Counted from the first letter of the stretch, positions 9,098-18,451 are shown. The stretch is 64,000 nucleotides of DNA from Psychrobacter celer (GCF_016107555.1 NZ_JABASU010000008.1:41497-105496), one strand, 5' to 3'. A program made the numbers and translations. Notes: a model not told the origin generated them from the letters alone.

Positions 9098-9716
9098 CAA
9101 CGCCTCTCATGACAGACAATGAGTTTCACCGATTCTTTAGATGAAGTCATCGCTAAAATAGAATAAATACAACGATAAAATGGCTCGTTTATGGTACTCA
9201 ATAGACTATAGTGATTGGCAAATATTATGGTGGCAAACGCCGCTAAATACAAATCATAAAGCCGCGCAATAACATAAATCTCTGCAGCCCGCTTTGGATA
9301 AAGTCAGCGGCCCACCGGTGGCACCTCTTGCGCCTGCCGCAACATTTTCCTTGCCCCTGTAACAAACTTTATAGATATAATGTGGTAGCATAATCTCACA
9401 TAATGACAAACGCTTGCTAGCTTGTTTTATGCTTGTCGTCTGATAATGATAAGTCATCTTATCGTAATATCTCATCGATACCATAGTCGGCATACGCGGG
9501 TAGGCATCTTAAGTTGTCAACCAGATGTCAACCAGATATTAAGGCTGATGTCAGTATGTGTGCGAGTCTGTGTCCGCGATTGGGCAAAGACTGTCACTCG
9601 ATCGAATACAGCACATTTATATAGTAGGCTAGGCCGCTTGCAATGCTGATTCATAAAGTCATTTCATCTGTACTTATTTTTTAGTTTTACCATAATTATT
9701 TGATAAGGAAGCCACT
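9098..9716. other. 619-bp gene-free region between recN and ppnP
   Basis: No convincing gene is seen. The region holds a GC-rich patch at about 9300-9345 in an otherwise AT-rich stretch, including a perfect 10-bp palindrome CCACCGGTGG at 9312-9321 and longer flanking pairing (GCGGC with GCCGC). A consensus TATAAT lies at 9376-9381. A Fur-like site is at 9442-9463. On the minus strand a 13-codon mini-frame (9345 down to 9304) follows AAGGAAA. The divergent promoters of recN and ppnP must lie here. Confidence 0.5.
9442..9463. promoter_or_regulatory. Possible Fur-box-like palindrome
   Basis: The sequence starts with GATAATGAT, identical to the left half of the Fur consensus. It contains the perfect inverted repeat GATAAG-TCAT-CTTATC. 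The right half departs from consensus, so Fur binding is a guess, and no iron gene is adjacent. Confidence 0.25.
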
Positions 9717-10052
9717 ATGACAGCGGCGCAATTTACCAATGTAACAGTCAATGCTCATGCGACGGTCTCTTATGATGGTCGTTGCTCAAGCCATACCATT
9801 ATGTTTGAGGATGGACGTCATAAGACGCTAGGCATCATCTTACCTTGTGATAATTTGGTGGAGCATTATCATTTTAGTACCAATACTTCTGAGCGTATCG
9901 AGATCACCAGCGGGGAGTGCGAGGTCAAAATAAATGGTGAGGAAGCGTTTAGCTACTACCGTGCAGGCCAGTCATTTGTGGTCGAAGGCAACAGCGGCTT
10001 TAACCTCAGAACCGAAGAGATCGTACAGTATATCTGTCATTTAGAAGGCTAA
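9717..10052 (+). CDS. ppnP: Pyrimidine/purine nucleoside phosphorylase PpnP
   Basis: PpnP (YaiE, DUF1255 cupin family) phosphorolyses several nucleosides to base and ribose-1-phosphate. The 111-residue length and the pattern fit: SYDGRCSSHTIMFEDGRHKTLGI, LPCDNLVEHYHFSTNTSERIEI, and the end FVVEGNSGFNLRTEEIVQYICH. The cupin fold is a compact beta barrel; there are no membrane or export signals. AAGGAAG precedes the ATG by 6 bases. It is monocistronic with its own terminator downstream. Confidence 0.92.
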   Translation: MTAAQFTNVTVNAHATVSYDGRCSSHTIMFEDGRHKTLGIILPCDNLVEHYHFSTNTSERIEITSGECEVKINGEEAFSYYRAGQSFVVEGNSGFNLRTEEIVQYICHLEG

Positions 10053-10194
10053 AGACGCATACACTAAGCCATTGGCGCAAGTCCGCGCCTACCTGCATTT
10101 TGCTAGATAATCTACATATAGTCTCCTTAGCAAAATCAACCAAATTAGGTACTCATCAAGCGTCACCCCAAATAAAAACCTCAATCGATCGCGG

Positions 10195-10229
10195 ATAAAC
10201 CATATCAGTCGGTATGGTTTATTTGTTTT
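10195..10229 (+). terminator. Terminator after ppnP
   Basis: A perfect 10-bp stem (10195-10204 with 10213-10222, ATAAACCATA / TATGGTTTAT) with an 8-base loop is followed by TTGTTTTT. Confidence 0.75.
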
Positions 10230-10320
10230 TGATGAGGCTGCACTGTTTTTTTATTGTTGTTTTTTATCGTTACTTCTTATCGCTTTAGCGATATCCATTT
10301 GATACTTAAGTAGGCCTATT

Positions 10321-11091
10321 ATGGCAAAACCCATTTATTTTTATGGCATTCATGCAATTGATGCCTTACTCAAACATCGTCCGCTCGATGGTCTTAGCTT
10401 GTTTGTCCAACAAGGCCGTGACAGCGACCCTCACGTGCAAGGAATCATGGCCGAAGCCGAGGCCAATGGCATCAGTATTCAGCCCACACAAAAAGACAAG
10501 CTGACCCAGCTGTGCGGCAGCCCGCAGCACCAGGGCGTGGTGCTTAATGCCCGCCCTCTAGGTTTTGCTGACGAAGCGCTGCTAGACACCATCGCGGGGC
10601 GCGAGCAGTGTTTGTTGCTGATACTCGATCAAATCACTGATGCGCATAACTTCGGTGCGTGTTTGCGTACAGCTGTTGCGATGGGCGTGGATGCGGTGGT
10701 TTGTCCAAAACATCACGCCGCCAGTCTCACCCCAACAGTGGCAAAAGTCTCTGTAGGCGCCGCTGAGCTGATGCCGATTGTCAGTGTGACCAATTTGGCG
10801 CGTACGCTTGACCACATCAAAAACGCTGGTGTATTTGTGTTTGGTACGGCGCTTAGTGATGCGGCCAAGCCCATACATGCAGCGGACTTGACCGGCAAAA
10901 CGGCCATTATCATGGGTTCAGAAGGAGAGGGCATGCGCCGATTGACCACAGAGCGCTGTGATGAGCTGGTCTATATCCCGATGTTGGGCAATGAGCATGG
11001 CAACTTACAAAGCCTAAACGTCAGCGTGGCTACCGGTATGGCGCTGTATGAGGTCAATCGGCAGCGTACTTTAGCTGCTGGGCAAGCGTAA
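10321..11091 (+). CDS. rlmB: 23S rRNA (guanosine-2251-2'-O)-methyltransferase RlmB
   Basis: A SPOUT methyltransferase of the TrmH family that methylates the ribose of G2251 in the peptidyl-transferase P loop. The N-terminal substrate-binding domain starts IYFYGIHAIDALLKHRP. The SPOUT motifs are LDQITDAHNFGACLRTA (motif 1 with Asn and Arg), IIMGSEGEGMRRLT (motif 2) and IPMLGNEHGNLQSLNVSVATGMALYE (motif 3, quoted as span 219-244). At 256 residues it matches E. coli RlmB (243). It is convergent with coaE, and the two reading frames overlap by 38 bases at their 3' ends. Confidence 0.95.
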   Translation: MAKPIYFYGIHAIDALLKHRPLDGLSLFVQQGRDSDPHVQGIMAEAEANGISIQPTQKDKLTQLCGSPQHQGVVLNARPLGFADEALLDTIAGREQCLLLILDQITDAHNFGACLRTAVAMGVDAVVCPKHHAASLTPTVAKVSVGAAELMPIVSVTNLARTLDHIKNAGVFVFGTALSDAAKPIHAADLTGKTAIIMGSEGEGMRRLTTERCDELVYIPMLGNEHGNLQSLNVSVATGMALYEVNRQRTLAAGQA

Positions 11092-11740
11092 GATAGTTTT
11101 GGTGTAGCGGCTCCAGCTGTGCATACAGAGCCGCTAGGTCGCGATCGTTTAAGATGACATCATCAGCGTGACGGTTGCGCGCTTCGCGGCTTAATTGATT
11201 GAGCATGATGGCTTTGATCTTTTGGACACTTTGCTCATCACGCTGGCTGGCGCGCTCAAGCTGGGTGTCTTCGCTGGCATCAATCACCAGTACTCGTTGG
11301 CACAAGTTTGCCAGCCCCGCTTCTGCCGCCTCTATGAGTAGCGGCGCGGACAGCACCACATAAGGCGAAGTGCTGGCGGCTAGCTGTGCTTTTGCCGCTT
11401 CTCTTATCGCTGGGTGAGTAATGGCTTCAAGCTCGATGAGCGCCTCAGGATGAGTAAAAACGTGCGTACGCACCGCCGCTCTGTCCATCGAGCCGTCGCC
11501 ATTTAACACCCAATCGCCAAATTTTCTTTGAATTTTGCGCAATGTCGCGCTGCCTTTTGCCACCACCTCATGGGCGATCACATCAGCATCGATAATATTG
11601 ATGCCTTGCTGCGCAAACCAGTCACTAGCGGCAGATTTGCCACTACCGATACCGCCTGTCAATCCGACCACCAGTGTCTTGCTTTGCTTTTGGTGGGTTT
11701 GCGGTTTGTGAGAATAAGGTGAAGCGTTAGCGTTTGACAT
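11054..11740 (-). CDS. coaE: Dephospho-CoA kinase
   Basis: CoaE phosphorylates the 3' ribose hydroxyl of dephospho-CoA, the last step of coenzyme A synthesis. The P-loop is GLTGGIGSGKSAASDWF at about residues 27-43. IIDADVIAHEVV follows, then the substrate-binding FTHPEALIELEAITHPAIR and the lid region with SREAR. A polar N-terminal extension of about 20 residues precedes the P-loop, giving 228 residues against about 206. In Pseudomonas and relatives coaE follows pilD; here it lies 184 bases downstream of pilD. A 9-bp perfect inverted repeat (11105-11113 / 11128-11136) lies inside the coding region near the stop codon. Confidence 0.95.
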   Translation of the reverse strand: MSNANASPYSHKPQTHQKQSKTLVVGLTGGIGSGKSAASDWFAQQGINIIDADVIAHEVVAKGSATLRKIQRKFGDWVLNGDGSMDRAAVRTHVFTHPEALIELEAITHPAIREAAKAQLAASTSPYVVLSAPLLIEAAEAGLANLCQRVLVIDASEDTQLERASQRDEQSVQKIKAIMLNQLSREARNRHADDVILNDRDLAALYAQLEPLHQNYLTLAQQLKYAAD

Positions 11741-11924
11741 AATAATGACTTATCTGACCGATATGATAGAGATGATAGAGATGAAAACGTGAGCAGCTGT
11801 TTTGCCCAATCTGTGCTGATGATTTGAGGCTGGCACAAAGATGAGAGAGGTAAGCGCCATTGCCACTTACCCTGCTACTTTTACAGTATGTTTTTTAAAA
11901 CGTATGGTAAAACTCACGCCTGTT

Positions 11925-12827
11925 TTAATAAGTATACATGCCTAAGTACCAACTGACGATATCTGTGCCATATAATAAGGCGACAATACCGGCAATAGCA
12001 ATGTAAGGGCCGAAGGCAAAGGGTCTGCTCTCGCCTTGTTTTTTCATTAAGATCAGCCCGACGATAGAGCCGAGCAGGGAGGAGAGTAAGATGATAAGCG
12101 GTAGCATCATAGGCCCCAGCCAAGCGCCCAATACGGCCAACAACTTAAAGTCGCCCTGACCCATGCCGTGTTTTTTGGTGATCAAATAAAACAGCTTCAC
12201 CACCACCCATAATGACAAAAACCCCAACAGTAACCCCCAAATAGACTGGCTGGGTGAGACAAACCAGCCTTGGCTGTTGACTGCTAGACCTAGCCCCGCC
12301 AAAGGGAAGGTTAAGCGATCAGGGAGGAGCTGAGTATCAAAATCGATACCGGTTAAGGCGATTAGCGTCCATACTAAGACCAATGCCGACAAGCCTGTTG
12401 CACTCACCCCAAATTGATAAATGATCAGCACAGAGAGTAGGGCGGTGATCAGCTCCACCAGCGGATAGCGGATACCGATGGCGGCGTTACAAGCAGCGCA
12501 GCGCCCGCGCAGCATCAGCCAACTGATCAAAGGGATGTTTTGATACCAGGTGATTTTATGAGCGCAGTGCGGGCAGCGCGACGCCGGCCGACTCAAGGTA
12601 ATGGCGTTGTCGCCTGCGACGATACGGGTCAGTGGCTGCGTATGCTCGCGCGGCATGTCTGCTTGCTCAGCCAGAAACTGACTACATTCTTGCCGCCAGC
12701 TTGCAAACATCATCAGCGGGAGCCGATGGATGACCACATTTAAAAAACTACCGACACAAAGCCCTAATAACCCAAATACGACCAAAGCCACGGTCGTATT
12801 GTCTTGTAATAACTGTATAAATTGCAT
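11925..12827 (-). CDS. pilD: Prepilin leader peptidase/N-methyltransferase PilD
   Basis: This inner-membrane aspartic protease removes the leader of type IV prepilins and pseudopilins and methylates the new N-terminus. Two CxxC pairs (CPHC and CAAC, about residues 79-106) form the cytoplasmic zinc site. The catalytic aspartates are in GIDFDTQLLPD and GQGDFKLLAVLGAWLG. About eight membrane segments are visible. The open frame extends 24 codons upstream into pilC, but ATG at 12827 avoids the overlap, has AAGGA upstream and begins MQFIQLL, so I use it (300 residues). Confidence 0.95.
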   Translation of the reverse strand: MQFIQLLQDNTTVALVVFGLLGLCVGSFLNVVIHRLPLMMFASWRQECSQFLAEQADMPREHTQPLTRIVAGDNAITLSRPASRCPHCAHKITWYQNIPLISWLMLRGRCAACNAAIGIRYPLVELITALLSVLIIYQFGVSATGLSALVLVWTLIALTGIDFDTQLLPDRLTFPLAGLGLAVNSQGWFVSPSQSIWGLLLGFLSLWVVVKLFYLITKKHGMGQGDFKLLAVLGAWLGPMMLPLIILLSSLLGSIVGLILMKKQGESRPFAFGPYIAIAGIVALLYGTDIVSWYLGMYTY

Positions 12828-12852
12828 GAAATCGCAGTCCTTGAGTGAGGTA

Positions 12853-14076
12853 TTAGCCGACCACTGAGCCCATTTGGAAGATCGGCAGATACATCGCAAT
12901 CACGAGGCCACCGACCAATACCCCAAGCACCGCCATAATCATAGGCTCCATCAAACTGGTCAGGCCATCAACCGCGTTATCGACTTCGCTCTCATAATAG
13001 ACCGCCACCTTGTCTAGCATCTCCTCTAAGCTACCAGACTCCTCACCGATACCGACCATCTGTATGGCCATACTAGGAAATAAATTGGTAGAACGTATCG
13101 AAAACTGCAACTGCTGACCGGTAGAGACGTCATTTTTGATCTGCTGAGTGGCATTATAAAACACCACGTTGTTGGTCGCGCCTGCTGTGGAGTCCAGCGC
13201 ATCGATGAGCGGTACCCCAGCGGCAAAAGTCGTTGAGAGGGTGCGGGCAAAGCGGGCGATAATCGCTTGATAAGCGATATTACCAAACACAGGTACCTTC
13301 AAAACAGCGCGGTCCAAAAAGTCACGGAATTTTTTTGAGCGTTTTTTCGCTTCTGAAAACCCGATAATGGCGCCGCCGACGAGCACAATCAAAACAAACC
13401 ACCATGACTGCATCCACTCAGACATGCCCACCACCATTTGGGTAAAGGCGGGCAGCTCAGCACCAAAAGACTCAAAAAGATCAGAGAACACGGGTACCAC
13501 TTTGATGAGCAAAATCATGGTCACGATGACGGCGACGATAATAACGGCAATCGGGTATTTGACCGCTTTTTTGATTTTGGCTTTGAGCATCTCACTTTTT
13601 TCTTTATAAGTGGCCACCCGCTCGAGCATGGTCTCAAGCGAGCCTGATTGCTCACCAGAATCCACCAACGAGCAAAATAGGTCATCAAAGTAGCGTGGAT
13701 GCTTGCGTAGGGCAGAGGCAAAGGTACCACCAGATTCAATATCAGATTTTATTTGCAACACCAAATCTTTCATACTGGGATTTTCTAATGAGTCAGCGAC
13801 AATCTCAAAAGACTGCGTCAAAGGCACCCCAGCTTTCATCATGGTGGCCAATTGACGAGAAAAAATCGCGATATCGATAGGTTTAATGGCTTTTTTAAAG
13901 GTATAAAGTGGCTTAGGTTTTTTCTTGATGCCCTTAACCGTAATACCCTGTTTGCGCAAAGTAGCTTTGGCCAGCTCTAAGCTGCGACTGGTGGTCTCGC
14001 CTTTTACCTTTTGTCCGCGCCGGTTTACGCCATCGTAGACAAAGTCTGACAGCATGTCGGTCTTCGCTTTTGCCAT
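12853..14076 (-). CDS. pilC: Type IV pilus assembly platform protein PilC
   Basis: Polytopic inner-membrane platform on which the PilB and PilT motors act. Two repeated T2SF domains are visible, at about residues 72-195 (FSRQLATMMKAGVPL) and 276-398 (FARTLSTTFAAGVPL). Membrane helices are at about 172-195, 222-242 and 378-400. At 407 residues it equals the family norm. GAGGGT precedes the ATG. pilD follows after 25 bases, so the two are cotranscribed; pilB lies upstream beyond a 368-base gap. Confidence 0.97.
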   Translation of the reverse strand: MAKAKTDMLSDFVYDGVNRRGQKVKGETTSRSLELAKATLRKQGITVKGIKKKPKPLYTFKKAIKPIDIAIFSRQLATMMKAGVPLTQSFEIVADSLENPSMKDLVLQIKSDIESGGTFASALRKHPRYFDDLFCSLVDSGEQSGSLETMLERVATYKEKSEMLKAKIKKAVKYPIAVIIVAVIVTMILLIKVVPVFSDLFESFGAELPAFTQMVVGMSEWMQSWWFVLIVLVGGAIIGFSEAKKRSKKFRDFLDRAVLKVPVFGNIAYQAIIARFARTLSTTFAAGVPLIDALDSTAGATNNVVFYNATQQIKNDVSTGQQLQFSIRSTNLFPSMAIQMVGIGEESGSLEEMLDKVAVYYESEVDNAVDGLTSLMEPMIMAVLGVLVGGLVIAMYLPIFQMGSVVG

Positions 14077-14444
14077 GTTTCTACCCTCAAAAATTGTCTT
14101 ATTAGATATTGCAAATATATAAACGATGGTTCGCCAATAACGTTGACTTTAGCCACTTTTATAACAGTGGTTTTATGGCACTGCTCTTGTAAATACAGCT
14201 GGGCACAGCGTAGTAGCGATAGCACAACCTTTTGCATTTCTTACTTTATTTTAGCCTAAAAAACCAGTGCTCATCTGTTTTATTTTGAAATATATCTGGT
14301 AGATATTATTGCTAGTTTATAAAAGAAAAGCCATACCTACTTATGACTGGCAAATGATGACCAAGGTTACTGCTGGTGTCTTTGATAAAAACACCATTTA
14401 GCAATGACGCAGTATGCTCCTCTTTGACGCAATGAGAGTTGGTG
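14077..14444. other. 368-bp pilB-pilC intergenic region
   Basis: No gene is supported. A hairpin (TGGTGT at 14374-14379 with ACACCA at 14391-14396, extended by TTT/AAA inside) lies 50-70 bases downstream of the pilB stop and lacks a T-run. The rest is AT-rich and may contain a separate pilC promoter. In Pseudomonas these genes are nearly contiguous, so the gap is unusual. Confidence 0.4.
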
Positions 14445-16160
14445 CTATTCAGAGGTTACTCGCATCATCTCTTGAATACTGGTCACCCCTTGTAATACCT
14501 TTAAAATGCCAGAGCGGCGCAGATCGCGAAAGCCGTTTTTGAGCGCAGCGTCTTTGATATCCATGGCATTGCCATCTTCCATAATGATGCGAGAGATGTC
14601 TGGGCTGACCTTCATGACTTCATAAACACCCACTCGGCCTTTATAGCCTTCACGGCATTCATTACAGCCGACAGGCTCATAGATGACGTTGTCTGGATCG
14701 TCTAGATCGGCATCCGTAAAGCCAAGCTCAAGCAAGCTTTGCCGCGGTACATTGATGGCTTTTTTGCAGTTTTTACACAAGCGCCGTGCCAAACGCTGAG
14801 CAATGACCAAGTTGACAGAGGTGGCAATGTTAAAAGAAGCCACCCCCATATTGCGTAGACGAGTCAACGTCTCAGGAGCAGAGTTCGTGTGCAGGGTTGA
14901 GAGTACCATGTGGCCTGTTTGCGCCGCTTTTATTGCAATCTCCGCAGTCTCTAAATCTCGAATCTCACCGACCATGACGATATCAGGATCCTGACGCAAA
15001 AACGACTTCAAAGCATTGGCAAAGGTTAGGCCAACTTTTTGGTTGACGTTGACCTGATTGATGCCTTCAAGGTTGATCTCCACTGGATCCTCGGCAGTGG
15101 AGATATTGGTTGCTCCCGTGTTGAGGATGTTGATACCAGTATATAGCGATACGGTTTTACCAGACCCTGTCGGACCTGTGATCAACAGCATGCCCTGCGG
15201 CTTATGAAGAGCCTCTAAAAACATCTCTTGCTGATCTGGCTCATAACCTAAGGCATCAATCCCGAGCATGGCCGATGAGGGGTCCAAGATACGTAGTACG
15301 ATTTTTTCGCCAAACAGCGTCGGCAAGGAGTTTACCCGAAAATCGATGGCTTTGTTTTTTGACAGTTTTAGTTTGATACGGCCATCTTGCGGGATACGGC
15401 GCTCAGAGATGTCCATTTGTGACATGACCTTTAGGCGCGCTGCGATCTTACCGGCAAGCTGGACAGGCGGGCTGGCAATTTTTTGCATGACCCCATCGAC
15501 ACGAAAACGTACGCGGTAGGTCTTTTCATAGGGTTCAAAATGCAGATCTGAAGCTCCCATACGAATGGCATCCACCAGCATCTTATTGACAAACTTAACG
15601 ACAGGGGCCTCATCGACGCTATCACTGAGCTTGGTTTCACCCTCATCAGCCGCGTCATCCCCTTCTTCAAAACCGACGTTAAAATCGCTATCAGAAAAGC
15701 TATCAAAGCTTTGCATACTGTCTGCATAGACCGCTTCGATGCGTTGTTTGAGCTTATCTTCTTCGACCACCACCGTTTCGATAGACAGCCGCGAGTTAAA
15801 CGCAATGGCATCAATGGCATCGATACGTGTTGGATCACTTAAGGCGACAAACAAACGCTGACCGCGCTTAAACAAAGGCAAGGCATTAAACTTACGGACG
15901 ATTTTTTCATCGACCAAGTCTTTAGGAATGACATCGAGGCTCAGGGCGTCTAAATCAAACAAAGGATCGCCAAAAGCTTGTGAGAGCATTTGTGCCAAGT
16001 GATAGGCGTCGGCCAGCTTGTTGTCTACCAAGTATGACACCAGTCCTATTTGCTGCTGCTGCGACTCGGTTTGTGCGGTTTTCATATTTGCTTCGCTAAC
16101 GATACCTTCGCTAATCAGCTGCTGCGCTAAACCACCATATTTGCTGGTTGTGATAGACAT
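14445..16160 (-). CDS. pilB: Type IV pilus assembly ATPase PilB
   Basis: Hexameric cytoplasmic ATPase that drives pilus extension. An N-terminal T2SSE_N (MshEN-like) domain covers about residues 10-150. The ATPase core has Walker A GPTGSGKTVSLYTGI (about 327), an Asp box, Walker B with MVGEIRDLETAEIA, and the His box GHMVLSTLHTNSAPETLTRL. A tetracysteine zinc site is made by CKNC and CNEC pairs at about 460-505. The length of 571 is standard. GAGGAG precedes the ATG at 16160. It is divergent from tpiA. Confidence 0.97.
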   Translation of the reverse strand: MSITTSKYGGLAQQLISEGIVSEANMKTAQTESQQQQIGLVSYLVDNKLADAYHLAQMLSQAFGDPLFDLDALSLDVIPKDLVDEKIVRKFNALPLFKRGQRLFVALSDPTRIDAIDAIAFNSRLSIETVVVEEDKLKQRIEAVYADSMQSFDSFSDSDFNVGFEEGDDAADEGETKLSDSVDEAPVVKFVNKMLVDAIRMGASDLHFEPYEKTYRVRFRVDGVMQKIASPPVQLAGKIAARLKVMSQMDISERRIPQDGRIKLKLSKNKAIDFRVNSLPTLFGEKIVLRILDPSSAMLGIDALGYEPDQQEMFLEALHKPQGMLLITGPTGSGKTVSLYTGINILNTGATNISTAEDPVEINLEGINQVNVNQKVGLTFANALKSFLRQDPDIVMVGEIRDLETAEIAIKAAQTGHMVLSTLHTNSAPETLTRLRNMGVASFNIATSVNLVIAQRLARRLCKNCKKAINVPRQSLLELGFTDADLDDPDNVIYEPVGCNECREGYKGRVGVYEVMKVSPDISRIIMEDGNAMDIKDAALKNGFRDLRRSGILKVLQGVTSIQEMMRVTSE

Positions 16161-16510
16161 GACGACCTCTCCTCAATAACAAACGTTTGTATCGTTATCT
16201 GCTGTTGCACGAATAAATAGGTAGTAAACGAATGCTACTATGCAGTTTTTTTGGGTATTAGGGTAATAATATAGAACATTACTTTAGTTTAAAGAACTTA
16301 TGGCAACTATTAAACTGTTTATTGACGACACCAAAAAGATAATAAGAGGTCAATAAATAGCGTCAGATGGCTTAGTGCGGTCAGCCGATGCAGCCATATC
16401 AAGCCATGACAGCCGATGCAGCACCATACTATAGCAGTTGTGAATTATTTGTTATACTGGCGCGCACATTAGCCGAATTGGCATAAATACTTAAGACAGG
16501 GTAACTACAG
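16161..16510. other. 350-bp divergent promoter region pilB/tpiA
   Basis: No gene is seen. The region contains a perfect 12-bp palindrome ACAAACGTTTGT at 16179-16190, just upstream of pilB. Two exact direct copies of CAGCCGATGCAGC lie at 16382-16394 and 16410-16422. A -10-like TATACT at 16453-16458 is probably part of the tpiA promoter. Confidence 0.4.
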
Positions 16511-17311
16511 ATGCAAGCTTGGGTAATTGGTAATTGGAAACAAAATCCTGCAACGAGCAATGATGTCCAGACATTATTAAGCGATTTATTGGCGACTGCT
16601 GATAAAGATGACGGTGCCAATAGCGCTGGTTGCCAGTTAATGGTGGCCCCTAGCTGTATCCACTTGGCCGGTGTCAGCACCCATCTACAAGACAGCCCAG
16701 TACTGTGTGCTGCGCAAGATATCAGCGCGCATAGTGGCACTACAGGTGCCTATACGGGGGATTGCTCCGCGCAGCAGGTGGCAGATGCTGGCGCAACTTG
16801 GACATTACTTGGTCACTCTGAGCGCCGCCAGTATCATCAAGAGATGCATGCTTGTTTACTCAGTAAAATGACCCATGCGTTTGACCAAGGCCTAGGCGTG
16901 GTGTTTTGTATTGGGGAGACACAAGCACAGTATGACGCTGGACAAACACTTGCGGTTATCGATGAGCAGCTCACCGTCATAAAAGACATACTAACGCAGC
17001 AGCCTGCGCTTGCTGATACCTTATCCGATCGCCTTATCATCGCTTATGAGCCAGTATGGGCCATCGGCACAGGTAAAGTGCCTACCGTGGCCGAAGTCAG
17101 CGCGACGCATCAGCATATCAAGCAGACGGTCGCAGACTATGGGGAAGCATTGGACAATATCACAGTCTTATATGGAGGTAGCGTCAATGCTGATAATGCC
17201 CATAGTTTTGCGGCAGATGCTATGATTGATGGCGCACTGGTCGGCGGCGCTTCATTAAAGGCTGCCAGCTTTTTGGCAATTGCGCAAGCTTTTGGCAATG
17301 GGCAAGCCTAA
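16511..17311 (+). CDS. tpiA: Triosephosphate isomerase
   Basis: Interconverts dihydroxyacetone phosphate and glyceraldehyde 3-phosphate. Catalytic residues are visible: Asn and Lys in GNWKQN (residue 7 on), His in LLGHSERRQ (about 100), Glu in [13 protein letters not shown] (about 176, followed by the flexible loop 6), and the phosphate-binding YGGSVNADN and [10 protein letters not shown]. 266 residues is slightly longer than the typical 250. tpiA followed by secG and tRNA-Leu is a conserved gamma-proteobacterial order. Confidence 0.97.
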   Translation: MQAWVIGNWKQNPATSNDVQTLLSDLLATADKDDGANSAGCQLMVAPSCIHLAGVSTHLQDSPVLCAAQDISAHSGTTGAYTGDCSAQQVADAGATWTLLGHSERRQYHQEMHACLLSKMTHAFDQGLGVVFCIGETQAQYDAGQTLAVIDEQLTVIKDILTQQPALADTLSDRLIIAYEPVWAIGTGKVPTVAEVSATHQHIKQTVADYGEALDNITVLYGGSVNADNAHSFAADAMIDGALVGGASLKAASFLAIAQAFGNGQA

Positions 17312-17752
17312 GGCGTCTGACATTACGTTGAACATCGCAGCTGGGTCACTGTTATGTATAGTGCTGCTGGTACTGGCGCGGGCACTATAAGCATACGGTT
17401 ATGGTAAGGTCATCATTTGTATACAAAATGTCTTTATCGGTTGATAAAAGTGGGTTTAACAGTGCCCTTGTAATCGTGTACAATGCGCCTTATTTATATA
17501 CTCTCATATATAAGCGGGTCGGGCAGTGACTTTTGCGTGGAGTCACTTCTGTGTTTGCATAGCAGATAAAGTAGAGTTAGTAGGTAACGTAAAAGGTTGG
17601 CACTAAAAAGTTAACATTGTTATTTGCTAATATTCCAGACTTTTAAGTCGCCTTGTTAGATTGTCGCTTTGTTAGACTCAAGTCAGCTTATATATTGATT
17701 CTTAGATTTATTTTCCGTTATCAGTCGTCGTTACGCGGCAAAAGAGGCCACC
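17312..17752 (+). other. 441-bp tpiA-secG intergenic region with promoter and hairpin leader
   Basis: A sigma70-like promoter is seen as TTTAAC (17455-17460), an 18-base spacer and TACAAT (17479-17484). Downstream in the presumed leader a perfect 7-bp hairpin AGTGACT/AGTCACT (17525-17531 with 17541-17547) occurs. About 205 bases of untranslated leader then precede secG. No reading frame in it is convincing. Confidence 0.45.
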
Positions 17753-18061
17753 ATGTTTACGTTTATATTAGCCCTGCATATTATTGTGGCGATTGCCATG
17801 ATTGGCTTGATTTTGATACAGCATGGTAAAGGGGCAGACGCTGGGGCTTCTTTTGGTGCAGGCTCGTCTGGTACCGTCTTTGGGGCGGCAGGCTCCGCAA
17901 ACTTTTTGACGCGCGCGACCGCTGTTTTGACAGTGATATTTTTTATTACCAGTATGACACTCGCGGTACATGCGCGTAAGCAAGCAGAAGATCAGTTTCG
18001 CTTAGATGCACCTGTGTCAGCACCGCAAACGCCGCGCCCCTTGACCCAAGACCCTCAATAA
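17753..18061 (+). CDS. secG: Preprotein translocase subunit SecG
   Basis: Small inner-membrane subunit of the SecYEG channel that helps the SecA cycle. Two membrane helices (about residues 3-25 and 55-77) flank the conserved GKGADAGASFGAGSSGTVFG loop region. The C-terminal tail is polar and proline-rich. 102 residues fits the family. AGAGG lies before the ATG. It is located upstream of tRNA-Leu, as in E. coli and Pseudomonas. Confidence 0.95.
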   Translation: MFTFILALHIIVAIAMIGLILIQHGKGADAGASFGAGSSGTVFGAAGSANFLTRATAVLTVIFFITSMTLAVHARKQAEDQFRLDAPVSAPQTPRPLTQDPQ

Positions 18062-18286
18062 CGGCTGGCTCACTACCGGTCTATAGGGGTAGCCTTGTAG
18101 GCAATAGAGTAGTAAGTGGTTGGTTTTTTATGGATTGGGGTTTGAATGACGGTCTTTTTTTCAGCAGTACTTGCTATTTTTAGACGTTAGATTTACAATG
18201 CCTTTTCTGTTTTTCACAGTCTAGCTTTAGAGTGGCTTATATAGATACTCAACAAGCTAAACGGCAGAGTAAAAGCAGTAAAAAAC

Positions 18287-18371
18287 GCGATTGTGGTGGA
18301 ATTGGTAGACACGCCATCTTGAGGGGGTGGTAGCGCAAGCTGTGGGGGTTCAAGTCCCCCCAATCGCACCA
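18287..18371 (+). tRNA. tRNA-Leu(GAG)
   Basis: The 85-base class II tRNA has acceptor GCGATTG pairing CAATCGC, a discriminator A and encoded CCA. Anticodon loop TTGAGGG gives anticodon GAG for CUC/CUU. A long variable arm (GTAGCGCAAGCTGT region) and a TTCAAGT T loop are present. Confidence 0.96.
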
Positions 18372-18451
18372 AGTTTTATGACGCAGCATGACGTCAGGGC
18401 AGATTGATTGATGATAAATGGCTTGTTTAAATTTTATTTAAAAAATAAGCA

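Noticed and set aside
9098..9180. LexA box controlling recN
   Set aside because: No CTGT-N8-ACAG dyad is present upstream of the recN start.
9254..9493. 79-codon minus-strand frame in the recN-ppnP gap
   Set aside because: Runs through a palindromic patch and promoter-like sequence; low-quality composition and no start signal. Only the inner 13-codon part with a ribosome site was kept as a finding.
9422..9649. 75-codon plus-strand frame upstream of ppnP
   Set aside because: Cys/Arg/Val-rich shadow-like peptide without ribosome site.
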